From Acidobacteriota bacterium (GTDB lineage: Bacteria > Acidobacteriota > HRBIN11), in the NCBI GenBank assembly GCA_025061865.1, contig JANXAA010000006.1, positions 1 through 15,028 of the forward strand: DNA of 15,028 bases. The letters run 5' to 3'. Under the pieces are notes generated by a model. That model was not told the DNA's origin and did no database searches. It saw only the letters and a list, made by a program, of their open reading frames with translations. Positions 1 to 6,607 of the stretch are shown piece by piece. The translations under genes were made by a program, and so were the position numbers. Every line of letters starts with the position of its first letter. Positions within the stretch are counted from its first letter, which is position 1.

Positions 1-5
1 TCCTC

Positions 6-30
6 AAACGCCCGCATAGGGCGGGCGTTT
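6..30 (+). terminator. Perfect hairpin at the window edge, possible intrinsic terminator
   Basis: A perfect 10-base inverted repeat (AAACGCCCGC at 6-15, GCGGGCGTTT at 21-30) encloses a five-base loop, ATAGG. A very GC-rich stem closing in TTT and followed by a fairly T-rich stretch (31-46) fits a rho-independent terminator for a gene left of the window, although the T run is short and broken. The last bases, GTTTCAAT, also resemble the edge of some CRISPR repeats. Only one copy is visible, so that cannot be claimed. Confidence 0.4.
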
Positions 31-130
31 CAATCTATCCTATTCGTACCCTGTGTGGGCCCCAGTCCTCAAGGCATGGGACCCACGGGAGGCCAAGGTG
101 CTGAACCAGGGACGTAGGCGTCGTAACTGG

Positions 131-2155
131 ATGGGACAAATGTCCCTTGGAAGGGACAGGACCCTATATGGCTGGAGTCTTGTCCTGGTCCTTTTCGGTC
201 TTATAGGGGTCAGCTGGGGTCAAGGGACCGGCCAGGCCGTCACCCCGACGGAGGACGACCGGGGAGCCGTCTTGCGGATTCAGTCCATGGACGGGAGTGC
301 TCGGATCGTGCGCGTCTACGGTATGGAGCAGGCAGCTAAAATCAACGACGTCCTGGCTGAGGGCGACCGACTGGAGACGGAGACTGGCCGGGTCGAGCTG
401 TCAACGGGCAACGGCCTGTTCGTTCGGGTCGACCGGTATTCATCCGTGAACGTCCTGGCCCTGCGGCCGGAGGAGCGGGACGGCGCCCAAGTCCTGCTTC
501 AAATCCGGGACGGGGCCCTGTTTATCGACTCCCAAGGTCTACGATATGCCCGGTCGGCGGTAGGAGTCCGTGTCCGGGTCGACACGCCAGACGTGTCCGT
601 ATGGATCGAGGAACCGGCTGTCGTGCGGATCGACGTAAGTCCCGAGAGTGGGACTTACGTGCGAGTCCAGTCAGGCCAGGCCGAGCTTCTCCATGCGCAC
701 GGGAACGTCCCGATGGGAGCCGGTCAGGCTGTCCTGGGTGTCCGGGAAGACGCTCTGCCCGATCCTCAGCCGGTCCGGACTTTTGCATCGGACGAATTCG
801 ATACGTGGAATGAGAGCCGTCGCCAGGCCTTTGTCCGACGGCCCACTGAGGCGGACTATCTACCACCAGAGCTATACTACGAGGGCTCGGAGCTCTATCA
901 GTACGGGACGTGGCGGCGACATCCCCAATACGGATACGTATGGCTCCCTCCCTTAGAGGGCCCGTGGTTCCCCTACACGAACGGCTACTGGGTCTGGGCC
1001 GGTGGCTGGGTCTGGGTCCCCTACGAACCTTGGGGCTGGTTCACCCACCATTATGGTTGGTGGTACTTTGACTGGGCGTGGGGCTGGATCTGGATTCCCC
1101 GGCCCGTCTTCCGGTTCGCCTGGGTCGTCTGGTACGACCTGGGCCCTTACGTCGGGTGGTGTCCCCTGACGGTCTTTGACCGCCCGCTGACGATCGTCTC
1201 CACGCACGTCCAGGTCCACACCTTCTTCCCGGTCAGCTACTGGGATGCCTGGGGCCGGCCCTGGGTCTTCGTGGAAAACCGTTACCTCTTGGGTCATCCG
1301 GTCGTCCGGTATCGCGTGAAGGACCGCCTGACAGCCGTCCAGATCCCAGAACACGTTGTCCGACCGGCTCCGAAGCCGCCGTGGGAAATCGGCCTCGTGG
1401 GGCCGGACCAGGTCCAGCGCACCGGATGGCGTATCACGGGTTCTCGCTTGGAGCCGACCCGTCCGATTCCCCTAGTGAAGGCCCGACCCCGGGATGGCAT
1501 CGTCGAACCGGGGGGCAGGGTCGGGCCGACCTCGAACCGGCCTATCCCACGATCACCGGACACCGATCGGTCACCGGGTCGCGCTTACCGGCCGCTCCCC
1601 CGACCCGTCCCGGAGCCGACCTGGGAGTCGCCCCCGTTCGAGTCCCGACAGACCGCCCCGACCCGACGTCCCCCGAACCGACCGGAGCGAGACGACCGCT
1701 GGGACGACCGTCCTCACGAGCGTCGATATCCGGAGCCCCTACCTGGGCCGTCGGACTCCTGGGACCGACAGACCCCACGGCGCGGCCTTCCAGTCCCAGA
1801 GCGGTCTGAGCCGAGTCGGGTCTACCGGCCACGACCTTCGTGGGACGTATCTACGGAGCCGCACCGCTCTGAGCCGCCTGTCGAAATGTATCGGTCTCGG
1901 CCTGTGCCTCGCGAGGCCCCAGCCCCTCGTGAAGAAGGGAATCCCATCCATCGCTTGATGGAAGGGATTCGCCAGTGGACCCGTCCGGCGCCGGAACCGC
2001 GTGCGCCCGAGTATCGAGCCCCCGAACGAGTCGAGCGGCCCTCGGGTATTCGTTCGGCTCCGTCCGGTGGCAAGCAATCCTCTGAGCCCGAGCATCGGGG
2101 CGGCTCTCGACCCTCGTCCCGTCCGGCCGGGAGCACCCGGCCCCACGGACTTTAA
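131..2155 (+). CDS. Exported FecR-domain / DUF6600-like protein with Trp-Tyr-rich core and Pro-Arg-rich tail
   Basis: The ATG at 131 gives 674 residues. The frame stays open back to a GTG at 53, but that start would put about 26 charged residues before the signal peptide and has no ribosome site. An ATG at 140 is also possible. Residues 1-31 form a Sec signal (basic n-region, hydrophobic LVLVLFGLIGV, likely cut near SWG/Q). Residues about 45-205 look like a FecR-type beta domain (VLRIQSMDGSARIVRV, LAEGDRLET, LQIRDGALFID). Residues about 255-345 are packed with Trp, Tyr, Gly and Pro (repeated WVW, WGW and YGWW), as in DUF6600 proteins. The tail from about 410 is Pro/Arg/Glu-rich and probably disordered. 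The likely location is the periplasm or envelope. No FecI sigma factor or TonB receptor lies nearby, so a classical Fec signalling role is not supported. The function is unknown. Confidence 0.8.
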   Translation: MGQMSLGRDRTLYGWSLVLVLFGLIGVSWGQGTGQAVTPTEDDRGAVLRIQSMDGSARIVRVYGMEQAAKINDVLAEGDRLETETGRVELSTGNGLFVRVDRYSSVNVLALRPEERDGAQVLLQIRDGALFIDSQGLRYARSAVGVRVRVDTPDVSVWIEEPAVVRIDVSPESGTYVRVQSGQAELLHAHGNVPMGAGQAVLGVREDALPDPQPVRTFASDEFDTWNESRRQAFVRRPTEADYLPPELYYEGSELYQYGTWRRHPQYGYVWLPPLEGPWFPYTNGYWVWAGGWVWVPYEPWGWFTHHYGWWYFDWAWGWIWIPRPVFRFAWVVWYDLGPYVGWCPLTVFDRPLTIVSTHVQVHTFFPVSYWDAWGRPWVFVENRYLLGHPVVRYRVKDRLTAVQIPEHVVRPAPKPPWEIGLVGPDQVQRTGWRITGSRLEPTRPIPLVKARPRDGIVEPGGRVGPTSNRPIPRSPDTDRSPGRAYRPLPRPVPEPTWESPPFESRQTAPTRRPPNRPERDDRWDDRPHERRYPEPLPGPSDSWDRQTPRRGLPVPERSEPSRVYRPRPSWDVSTEPHRSEPPVEMYRSRPVPREAPAPREEGNPIHRLMEGIRQWTRPAPEPRAPEYRAPERVERPSGIRSAPSGGKQSSEPEHRGGSRPSSRPAGSTRPHGL

Positions 2156-2211
2156 AGGATAGGCCGCCTAACACCCAGCACCCGAGCCCGAGGCCCGGGA
2201 CCCCGCCCGCC

Positions 2212-2240
2212 TTGCCTCGACGTCCGCCGACTCGTATCAT
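2212..2240 (+). promoter_or_regulatory. Candidate sigma-70-type promoter for the kinase gene
   Basis: TTGCCT (2212-2217) and TATCAT (2235-2240) are separated by exactly 17 bases. They match the -35 and -10 consensus at 4/6 and 5/6. Transcription would start near 2247, about 40 bases before the kinase ATG. The call rests only on sequence resemblance. Confidence 0.4.
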
Positions 2241-2284
2241 GAGAAGCCACGCGGCCTAAACGGGTTTGCTGGGGAAGGAGGCTG

Positions 2285-3250
2285 ATGACACTCCTGGTGG
2301 CCCGAGATCAGCAGTTGGGGCCCTACCGCATCCGCCAGGTGGTGGGAACTGGCGGGTTTGGCACTGTTTATGAGGCCATCGACGTCCGGACGGGCACGCG
2401 GGTGGCCCTTAAGGTTCCCCACCATCAGGACCGGGGCCAGGAGTACCTTACGTACGAACCCTCCCTGTTGGCCCAACTTCGGCATCCGAACATCGTCCAA
2501 CTCATCGACGCTACGACCTACGAAGGCCTCTTCTTCTTCGTCATGGAGTTCGTCGAGGGTCGGTCTCTATCCCAGCGTCTGGACGAGGAACATATCCTCG
2601 ACTGGCCCGAAGCTGTCACGATCATCCGCCAGGTCGCCGAGGCCGTCCGTTTTGCCCACCAGCACCGGATTCTACACCGGGACCTCCGGCCGGCCAACAT
2701 CCTCCTGCGGTCGGACAGCGTCGTCAAGGTGACCGATTTTGGCATCGCCAAGTGGCTTCGGGACACCGACTACGCCCACACGGTCATCGGGAGCCCCCCA
2801 TATATGGCACCGGAACAACTCGAAGGTAAAGCGACCTTTGCTTCGGATATCTACTCGATGGGCGTCGTCCTGTACGAAATGGTCACTGGCCAGGTCCCCT
2901 ACTTCGACGTCAATTTCGTACTCCTGAAACAGAAGATCCTGCAGGGCCAGTGTATGACGCCTCATCAGTTGTGGCCCGACCGGATTCCAGTCACTATCAG
3001 CCAATTCATCATGAGGGCTATCGAACGGAAACGTTCGCTCCGCTTTCAGACGACCGACGAGTTTCTCCAAGCCCTGGACTTGGCTGTCCAGTCGGCGACC
3101 CGCCGGACGACCCGCTTATACCGTCCACCCCGACTGCCAGAAAACGTCCAGGTCCCGGCGCCGTCCCAGCGACGGCGCTACTGCTGGAACTGTGCCCAAG
3201 TCCTTCACGATTACACCGTCCGGTGCCCGGCCTGTGGGGAAGCTCAGTAG
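2285..3250 (+). CDS. Soluble Hanks-type Ser/Thr protein kinase with C-terminal zinc ribbon
   Basis: This is a 321-residue eukaryotic-like protein kinase that transfers phosphate from ATP to Ser/Thr of unknown partners. All core motifs are visible: glycine loop GTGGFG (21-26), Lys43 in VALK, Glu58 in helix C, catalytic loop HRDLRPAN (131-138, with Arg where Lys is usual), DFG (151-153), APEQ (175-178) and DIYSMGVVLYEM (188-199). The catalytic domain ends near residue 270. A basic linker then leads to a zinc-ribbon-like tail with Cys300, Cys303, Cys314 and Cys317 (CWNC...CPAC). There is no membrane segment and no PASTA repeats, so it should be cytoplasmic, with the ribbon as a binding or dimer module. 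GGAAGGAGG at 2273-2281 is a strong ribosome site, only three bases before the ATG. The next gene starts over 330 bases away, so it is probably monocistronic. Confidence 0.93.
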   Translation: MTLLVARDQQLGPYRIRQVVGTGGFGTVYEAIDVRTGTRVALKVPHHQDRGQEYLTYEPSLLAQLRHPNIVQLIDATTYEGLFFFVMEFVEGRSLSQRLDEEHILDWPEAVTIIRQVAEAVRFAHQHRILHRDLRPANILLRSDSVVKVTDFGIAKWLRDTDYAHTVIGSPPYMAPEQLEGKATFASDIYSMGVVLYEMVTGQVPYFDVNFVLLKQKILQGQCMTPHQLWPDRIPVTISQFIMRAIERKRSLRFQTTDEFLQALDLAVQSATRRTTRLYRPPRLPENVQVPAPSQRRRYCWNCAQVLHDYTVRCPACGEAQ

Positions 3251-3571
3251 GTAGATGGGCAGATAGGTAGGGGGCAGATGAGAGTGTTCGGAGGGCGGGT
3301 TATCTTACTCTCCCTTGAAAGACCACCGGTCATGGCCGCGTCGGCCTGTTGTGCCACCGGTGACGAAGGCATGGGGTCCAAACGCCAGCGGAGATACGGG
3401 CGTCCACCTGAGGAACCGCCCGTGATGGAGGGATCCAATCCCCTCGTAGATGGGAGTCATACCGTGCGTCAAAAGACAGAGTGATGGAGGGACCTCGACC
3501 CACAGCCGAGTTCTACAGGAAGTGTCCCGGATGAAATCGGATCTAGCCCATCTGCCTATCTGCCCAAGTAC
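3251..3571. repeat. Kinase/chalcone-isomerase gap bounded by 20-base inverted repeats (MITE-like)
   Basis: The reverse complement of 3251-3270 matches 3552-3571 at 17 of 20 positions (shared core CCTATCTGCCCA). The left arm begins right after the kinase stop. The right arm ends just before the ribosome site of the next gene. The interior has further structure: CCACCGGT occurs twice (near 3323 and 3353), GGCCG-CGT-CGGCC is a small hairpin near 3334, and GTGATGGAGGGA is repeated 59 bases apart (3422 and 3481). No convincing gene lies inside; a 68-codon open frame from 3278 has no family resemblance. It could be a small non-autonomous mobile element or simply two copies of a low-complexity word. 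Confidence 0.45.
3396..3423. other. Strong hairpin within the 3251-3584 gap
   Basis: ACGGGCG (3396-3402) pairs with CGCCCGT (3417-3423). The stem continues inward as TCC (3403-3405) with GGA (3412-3414), leaving a two-base bulge (AC) and a six-base loop, ACCTGA. No T run follows, so it is not a convincing intrinsic terminator. It may be a structural part of the surrounding repeat element. Confidence 0.4.
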
Positions 3572-3580
3572 GGAGGAGGG
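3572..3580 (+). promoter_or_regulatory. Ribosome binding site that fixes the chalcone-isomerase-like start
   Basis: GGAGGAGGG lies four bases before the ATG at 3585. The frame is open upstream to 3450, but only the 3585 start has this site and places a signal peptide at the N terminus. Confidence 0.7.
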
Positions 3581-3584
3581 TCTG

Positions 3585-4250
3585 ATGAGGAAACTTAGCC
3601 AGACACCCTGGCTACTCGGCCTTTGGGTCCTCGGCGGGGGCATCTTCTCGCCCCTTTCCGCTCAGGAAGTCACAGAGCCCGCGACGGGTACGAAGTTTCC
3701 GGCTCAGCGACCCTTCCTGGATGAGGCCGGCCAGCCGACTGTCCAGTGCGTCGGTACGGCTGTCCGGAAGCGGCTCGTCTTCAAGGTCTACGGCATGTGC
3801 CTGTACGTAGACCTGAATGGACTCCGCCAGCGGGTCGCTGGTAAGCCACTCTCGACCGACGCCGCCGCCCAATTCCTCATCGAGGGGGACGTGCCTCGGG
3901 GCTTCGTCCTGCAGTTTGTCCGTGACGTCGGGAAGGACAACGTCATCGAGGCCTTCCGGGAGGGCTTACGTAAGAACTGGTCCGGTGGAGGCTTCCCCGA
4001 GTCGGCGCCGACCGTCCAGCAATTCCTGAGTGCCGTCGGGTCCGACATCGCCAAGGGTCAGGAGATCCGCATTTGGCTGGACGCCGACGGGAATGTCACC
4101 GTGCAGTTCGCCCAACGGCCGGTCGTGCGGATCGCCGACGCGACGCTTGCTCGGGCCATCGCTGCCATCTGGCTGGGCGCCCAGCCCGTCTCGCCTGATA
4201 TCCGGGCTAGCCTCCTGAAGGACCTCCCCGCCCGCACGGCTGGCCCGTGA
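3585..4250 (+). CDS. Exported chalcone-isomerase-like protein
   Basis: This 221-residue protein has a Sec signal peptide (MRKLSQ, hydrophobic LLGLWVLGGGIF, likely cut after SPLSA at residue 26). The mature part follows the bacterial chalcone-isomerase-like fold: a VQCVGTAVRKRLVFKVYGMCLYVD strand region (split here as residues about 53-76), then a central region with FVLQFVRDVGKDNVIEAF (about 106-123) and a late IWLDADGNVTVQ hairpin (about 160-171). Plant relatives isomerise chalcones or bind fatty acids. Bacterial exported members mostly have no proven activity, and this one probably binds a lipid-like ligand in the periplasm. A longer open frame reaches back to 3450, but it translates repeat sequence and is not used. 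The downstream methyltransferase starts four bases after the stop, so the two genes are likely co-transcribed. Confidence 0.8.
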   Translation: MRKLSQTPWLLGLWVLGGGIFSPLSAQEVTEPATGTKFPAQRPFLDEAGQPTVQCVGTAVRKRLVFKVYGMCLYVDLNGLRQRVAGKPLSTDAAAQFLIEGDVPRGFVLQFVRDVGKDNVIEAFREGLRKNWSGGGFPESAPTVQQFLSAVGSDIAKGQEIRIWLDADGNVTVQFAQRPVVRIADATLARAIAAIWLGAQPVSPDIRASLLKDLPARTAGP

Positions 4251-4254
4251 GTAG

Positions 4255-5241
4255 ATGAGGGGCATGAGGAAAAGGAGGCAAAGACGGGGCACGAAGACGA
4301 GTGCTTTCGGCACGCCGGGTCGGGTCTCTCATGACGCCTCCCTGTTCTATAGGCGCCGACTTTACGGGGACCTTCCGAAAGAGGCCGACGTCCCTTACCA
4401 CGAGACGCCTCTGCCCTCGCCGTCCGTCGACCATATTTTCTGCAAAAGTGCCGAGCGGATGGACGAATTACCTGACACTTCCGTCCACTTAACGGTCACG
4501 TCGCCGCCCTACAACGTCGGCAAGACGTATGACGCCGACTTGACGCTGGACGAGTACCGGGCCTTCCTCCGGCGGGTGATGGCCGAGGTTTATCGCGTAC
4601 TTGTTCCCGGAGGGCGTGTCTGCATAAACCTGGCGAATTTTGGGCGGCGGCCCTATCTGCCCCTGCACGCCTTTGTCATCCAGGACATGCTGGGGCTTGG
4701 ATTCCTTATGCGGGGCGAGATCATCTGGGACAAGGCCGCCAGCGCTAGTCCCTCCACGGCCTGGGGAAGCTGGTGCTCTCCTCAGAACCCGACCCTGCGG
4801 GACACCCACGAGTACATCCTCGTCTTTTGTAAGCAAACCTTCCGGCGGGCGAATCCTTACGGTCGCCGAGCGACCATTCAACGGGACGAGTTTTTGGAAT
4901 TCACGAAAAGCGTCTGGCGGTTTCCGGCTGAGCCGGCCTCTCGGGTCGGCCATCCAGCCCCCTTTCCCGTTGAGCTCCCTTACCGTCTGATTCAGCTTTA
5001 TACGTTTGAAGACGAGGTCGTCCTCGATCCCTTCATGGGAAGCGGGACGACGGCCGTCGCCGCCTACAAGGCTGGCCGCCGCTTCGTCGGTTATGAAATC
5101 GAGCCCGCCTACGTCACCCTGGCCCGACAGCGCTTGACGAGCGTCGCGGCCCAGCCCTGCGGGAACGCCTCTCTCCGGGGGAGAGGCCGGGCGAACGAAG
5201 TACCAGTAAGCGGGGCTGGGAGTTTTCGAGGACTTCCCTGA
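4255..5241 (+). CDS. Beta-class site-specific DNA methyltransferase, probably N4-cytosine
   Basis: This 328-residue enzyme of the N6/N4 methyltransferase family transfers methyl from S-adenosylmethionine to DNA bases. The catalytic motif TSPPYN (82-87) precedes the SAM-binding motif DPFMGSGTT (258-266), and YEIEP follows (280-284). This IV-then-I order defines the beta class. SPPY rather than DPPY favours N4-cytosine, which is an inference. The target-recognition region is probably about 125-240. The first 57 residues and the last 30 lie outside the usual domain. The tail is Gly/Arg/Ser-rich and its DNA holds a hairpin (5167-5173 with 5181-5187), so it may be acquired sequence. The start is uncertain: there is no good ribosome site at 4255, but it lies four bases after the previous stop, suggesting reinitiation. 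No restriction enzyme gene is adjacent, so it may be an orphan or regulatory methylase. Confidence 0.88.
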   Translation: MRGMRKRRQRRGTKTSAFGTPGRVSHDASLFYRRRLYGDLPKEADVPYHETPLPSPSVDHIFCKSAERMDELPDTSVHLTVTSPPYNVGKTYDADLTLDEYRAFLRRVMAEVYRVLVPGGRVCINLANFGRRPYLPLHAFVIQDMLGLGFLMRGEIIWDKAASASPSTAWGSWCSPQNPTLRDTHEYILVFCKQTFRRANPYGRRATIQRDEFLEFTKSVWRFPAEPASRVGHPAPFPVELPYRLIQLYTFEDEVVLDPFMGSGTTAVAAYKAGRRFVGYEIEPAYVTLARQRLTSVAAQPCGNASLRGRGRANEVPVSGAGSFRGLP

Positions 5242-5482
5242 AGGTCGCAACTTGGGTTACAGAGCTCTCATAGAAGGAATGCATGCGATAGCCCGTCGGC
5301 TCTCGATGGAGACCCCGAGGAGACGTCATGCAGTTCGTTTCAAGTCTTTCCAGCCGTCTCGTTCGTAAGAGGTCCCACCCCACTCGTTCCTGGGGGGAGA
5401 CAAGGAAACCGGACGTGGATTCACTCGGTTTTTCCTCGAGTCCGGCGGCCTGACGAAAGAAGTTAGAAAAAGCTTTTAGGTC

Positions 5483-5650
5483 CTACCGAATGGCCTCTAA
5501 AGCTTCAGACGACTGCTCGACATGCCGGCGGAGTCGTTCCGCATCGACATCGAAAACGTACATAGCTCGTAACCTATGCCGCTGGTCGAGACATCCCTCC
5601 GGGGGCCGAACGGCCTCCCGCCAGAAGACGGACGGGCGACGACCGGGCAC
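5483..5650 (-). pseudogene. Coding-like reverse-strand fragment, unrecognised
   Basis: From a GTG at 5650 to a TAG at 5485-5483 the - strand encodes 55 residues with a natural-looking composition: PSVFWREAVRPP, a YVFDVDAERLRRHV stretch and a Glu/Ala/Arg helix ending SEALEAIR. The open frame extends upstream to a TAG at 5689-5687, and beyond the TAG it stays open to 5114. There is no good ribosome site and no ATG until 5563. It may be a short gene, but a remnant of a longer gene broken by stops is more likely. I do not recognise a family, and the frame could still be chance in GC-rich DNA. Confidence 0.25.
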
Positions 5651-5743
5651 AGTATGAGTGACCTGAGGGAGAAGTTCCCGGGATTCCTAAGTTCTCTACC
5701 AAGTCGGACTTCTACGGTAGCGCAGGCCTCGGGTCTGTGAGTC

Positions 5744-5768
5744 GTCGGTCTCTCGGCCTGTGACCGAC
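5744..5768 (-). terminator. Hairpin just after the HAD gene stop
   Basis: Read on the - strand, GTCGGTC (5768-5762) pairs with GACCGAC (5750-5744) around an 11-base loop. The hairpin lies about 15 bases past the end of the last gene of the - strand operon. No T run follows, so it may be a pause or RNA-stabilising hairpin rather than a true intrinsic terminator. Confidence 0.3.
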
Positions 5769-5782
5769 TCCACCCGTACCCC

Positions 5783-6607
5783 CTAAAATTCAGATTGACC
5801 AAGCACGAGTAAGTCCCGGAGGCGGTCGGCGGCGGGGATGTCTGAGATGGGCGGGGTGTCGTCGTGGACCCGCCAACGGGCGTGTAGACCCGCCCGACGA
5901 GCACCCCAATAGTCGAGCTCCGGGTCGTCGCCGACGTGGAGGGCCTCGGCAGGGGCGACGCCAGCTTGGCGGCAGGCTTCGAGGAAGATACCGACCTCCG
6001 GCTTGGCCGCTCCGACAGCCGACGAGTACACGATGACGTCGAGCCAGGGCGTCAGGCCGAGCCGCTCGAGTAAGACTGGCAAGCGGCTGTCGAAGTTCGA
6101 GATAACGCCCACACGAAGGCCTTTTTGCCGAAGCGTCTTCAGGACCTCCAGGGCGGCCGGGTCAAGTCGCCAGACGGCCGGTGTGGCAAACGTCTCGTAA
6201 AGAGCGGCAAAGTAGGCTTCGAAGGGGTCGCGAGGGGCGAACGGCGAGTAGCGAACGGCGAATAGCGAACCGCAACTCGCTGTTCGCTTGTTCGAGACGG
6301 GTTGTTCGCTATTTGCCGTTCGTTGTTCGCCCCTTGCTACGATGGGAACGCCACAGGCCCGGAGGGTATCGGCAACGACGGCTCGCCACCAGGCGAATTC
6401 GGCGGCCCGGCGGGTATCGTCAGGCCAGTCGCGTGGGAAGGCCAGGGGCGAACGGCGGGGAAAGACCTGGGCAAAAGCCCGCTCGACGGCCGCCGCATCG
6501 AGATTGAGACCGAAGGCTCGAGCGACGTCGGCGTAGACGGTCCCGACATCGGGTTCGACGAAGGCCAGGGTCCCGACGAAATCCAAGAAGACGGCCCTTA
6601 CCGCCAT
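5783..6607 (-). CDS. HAD-superfamily hydrolase carrying an in-frame repeat insertion
   Basis: This is a 274-residue haloacid-dehalogenase-like protein, usually a phosphatase. Motif I is FLDFVGTLA with nucleophile Asp9; the +2 position, usually the acid/base Asp, is Val11. Motif II is VISNFD (Ser170), motif III is GAAKPE (Lys202) and motif IV is HVGDDPELD (224-232). The helical cap spans about 18-150. Residues about 91-126 interrupt the cap with a Ser/Arg/Asn/Gln-rich string (GEQRTANSEQ...SLFAVRYSPFAP) unlike the rest. Its DNA is a palindromic repeat (6234-6333), so it looks like an in-frame insertion. The start overlaps the smpB end by 10 bases, so it is the last gene of the translation operon. 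The substrate is unknown, and loss of the +2 Asp suggests altered or weak phosphatase chemistry, as in DxVGT-type members. Confidence 0.87.
   Translation of the reverse strand: MAVRAVFLDFVGTLAFVEPDVGTVYADVARAFGLNLDAAAVERAFAQVFPRRSPLAFPRDWPDDTRRAAEFAWWRAVVADTLRACGVPIVARGEQRTANSEQPVSNKRTASCGSLFAVRYSPFAPRDPFEAYFAALYETFATPAVWRLDPAALEVLKTLRQKGLRVGVISNFDSRLPVLLERLGLTPWLDVIVYSSAVGAAKPEVGIFLEACRQAGVAPAEALHVGDDPELDYWGARRAGLHARWRVHDDTPPISDIPAADRLRDLLVLGQSEF
6234..6333. repeat. 100-base palindromic word repeat inserted inside the HAD gene
   Basis: GGGGCGAAC (6234-6242) and GTTCGCCCC (6325-6333) close an imperfect palindrome. The left half (6234-6270) is made of tandem variants of GCGAACGG, GCGAGTAG and GCGAATAG. 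The right half (6301-6333) carries their complements (GTTCGCTATT, TGCCGTTCGTTGTTCGCC). Between them is a third cluster of TTCGC words (6277-6293). The element is in frame and adds about 36 residues with no stop. No other copy of this word set was found in the window, although related palindromic elements occur elsewhere in it. Confidence 0.75.

Larger units (their letters stand above)
5242..5782. other. 541-base gap between convergent genes
   Basis: No recognised gene, tRNA or riboswitch is seen here. The + strand has no open frame of note. The - strand carries one coding-like fragment (5650-5483, listed separately) whose frame stays open after a TAG down to 5114. AT-rich words around AAAAAGCTTTTA (5467-5478) stand out from the GC-rich surroundings. 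The stretch could hold a decayed gene or an unrecognised RNA. I could not fit the conserved cores of RNase P, SRP or tmRNA to it. Confidence 0.5.

Noticed and set aside
53..130. Use of the GTG at 53 as the start of the FecR-like protein
   Set aside because: No ribosome site precedes it and it would bury the signal peptide about 40 residues inside; the ATG at 131 or 140 is better.
3278..3484. A 68-codon + strand frame in the kinase/chalcone-isomerase gap
   Set aside because: It has no proper ribosome site, no recognisable domain, and its DNA is explained by hairpins and direct repeats.
3422..3501. A CRISPR-like pair: GTGATGGAGGGA repeated 59 bases apart
   Set aside because: There are only two copies, the matching part is about 12 bases, and no third unit occurs at that spacing.
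5242..5782. A known structured RNA (RNase P, SRP, tmRNA) in the convergent gap, prompted by GGAAACCGGAC-like words near 5403 and the nearby smpB
   Set aside because: The conserved cores and the tRNA-like end of tmRNA could not be fitted on either strand.
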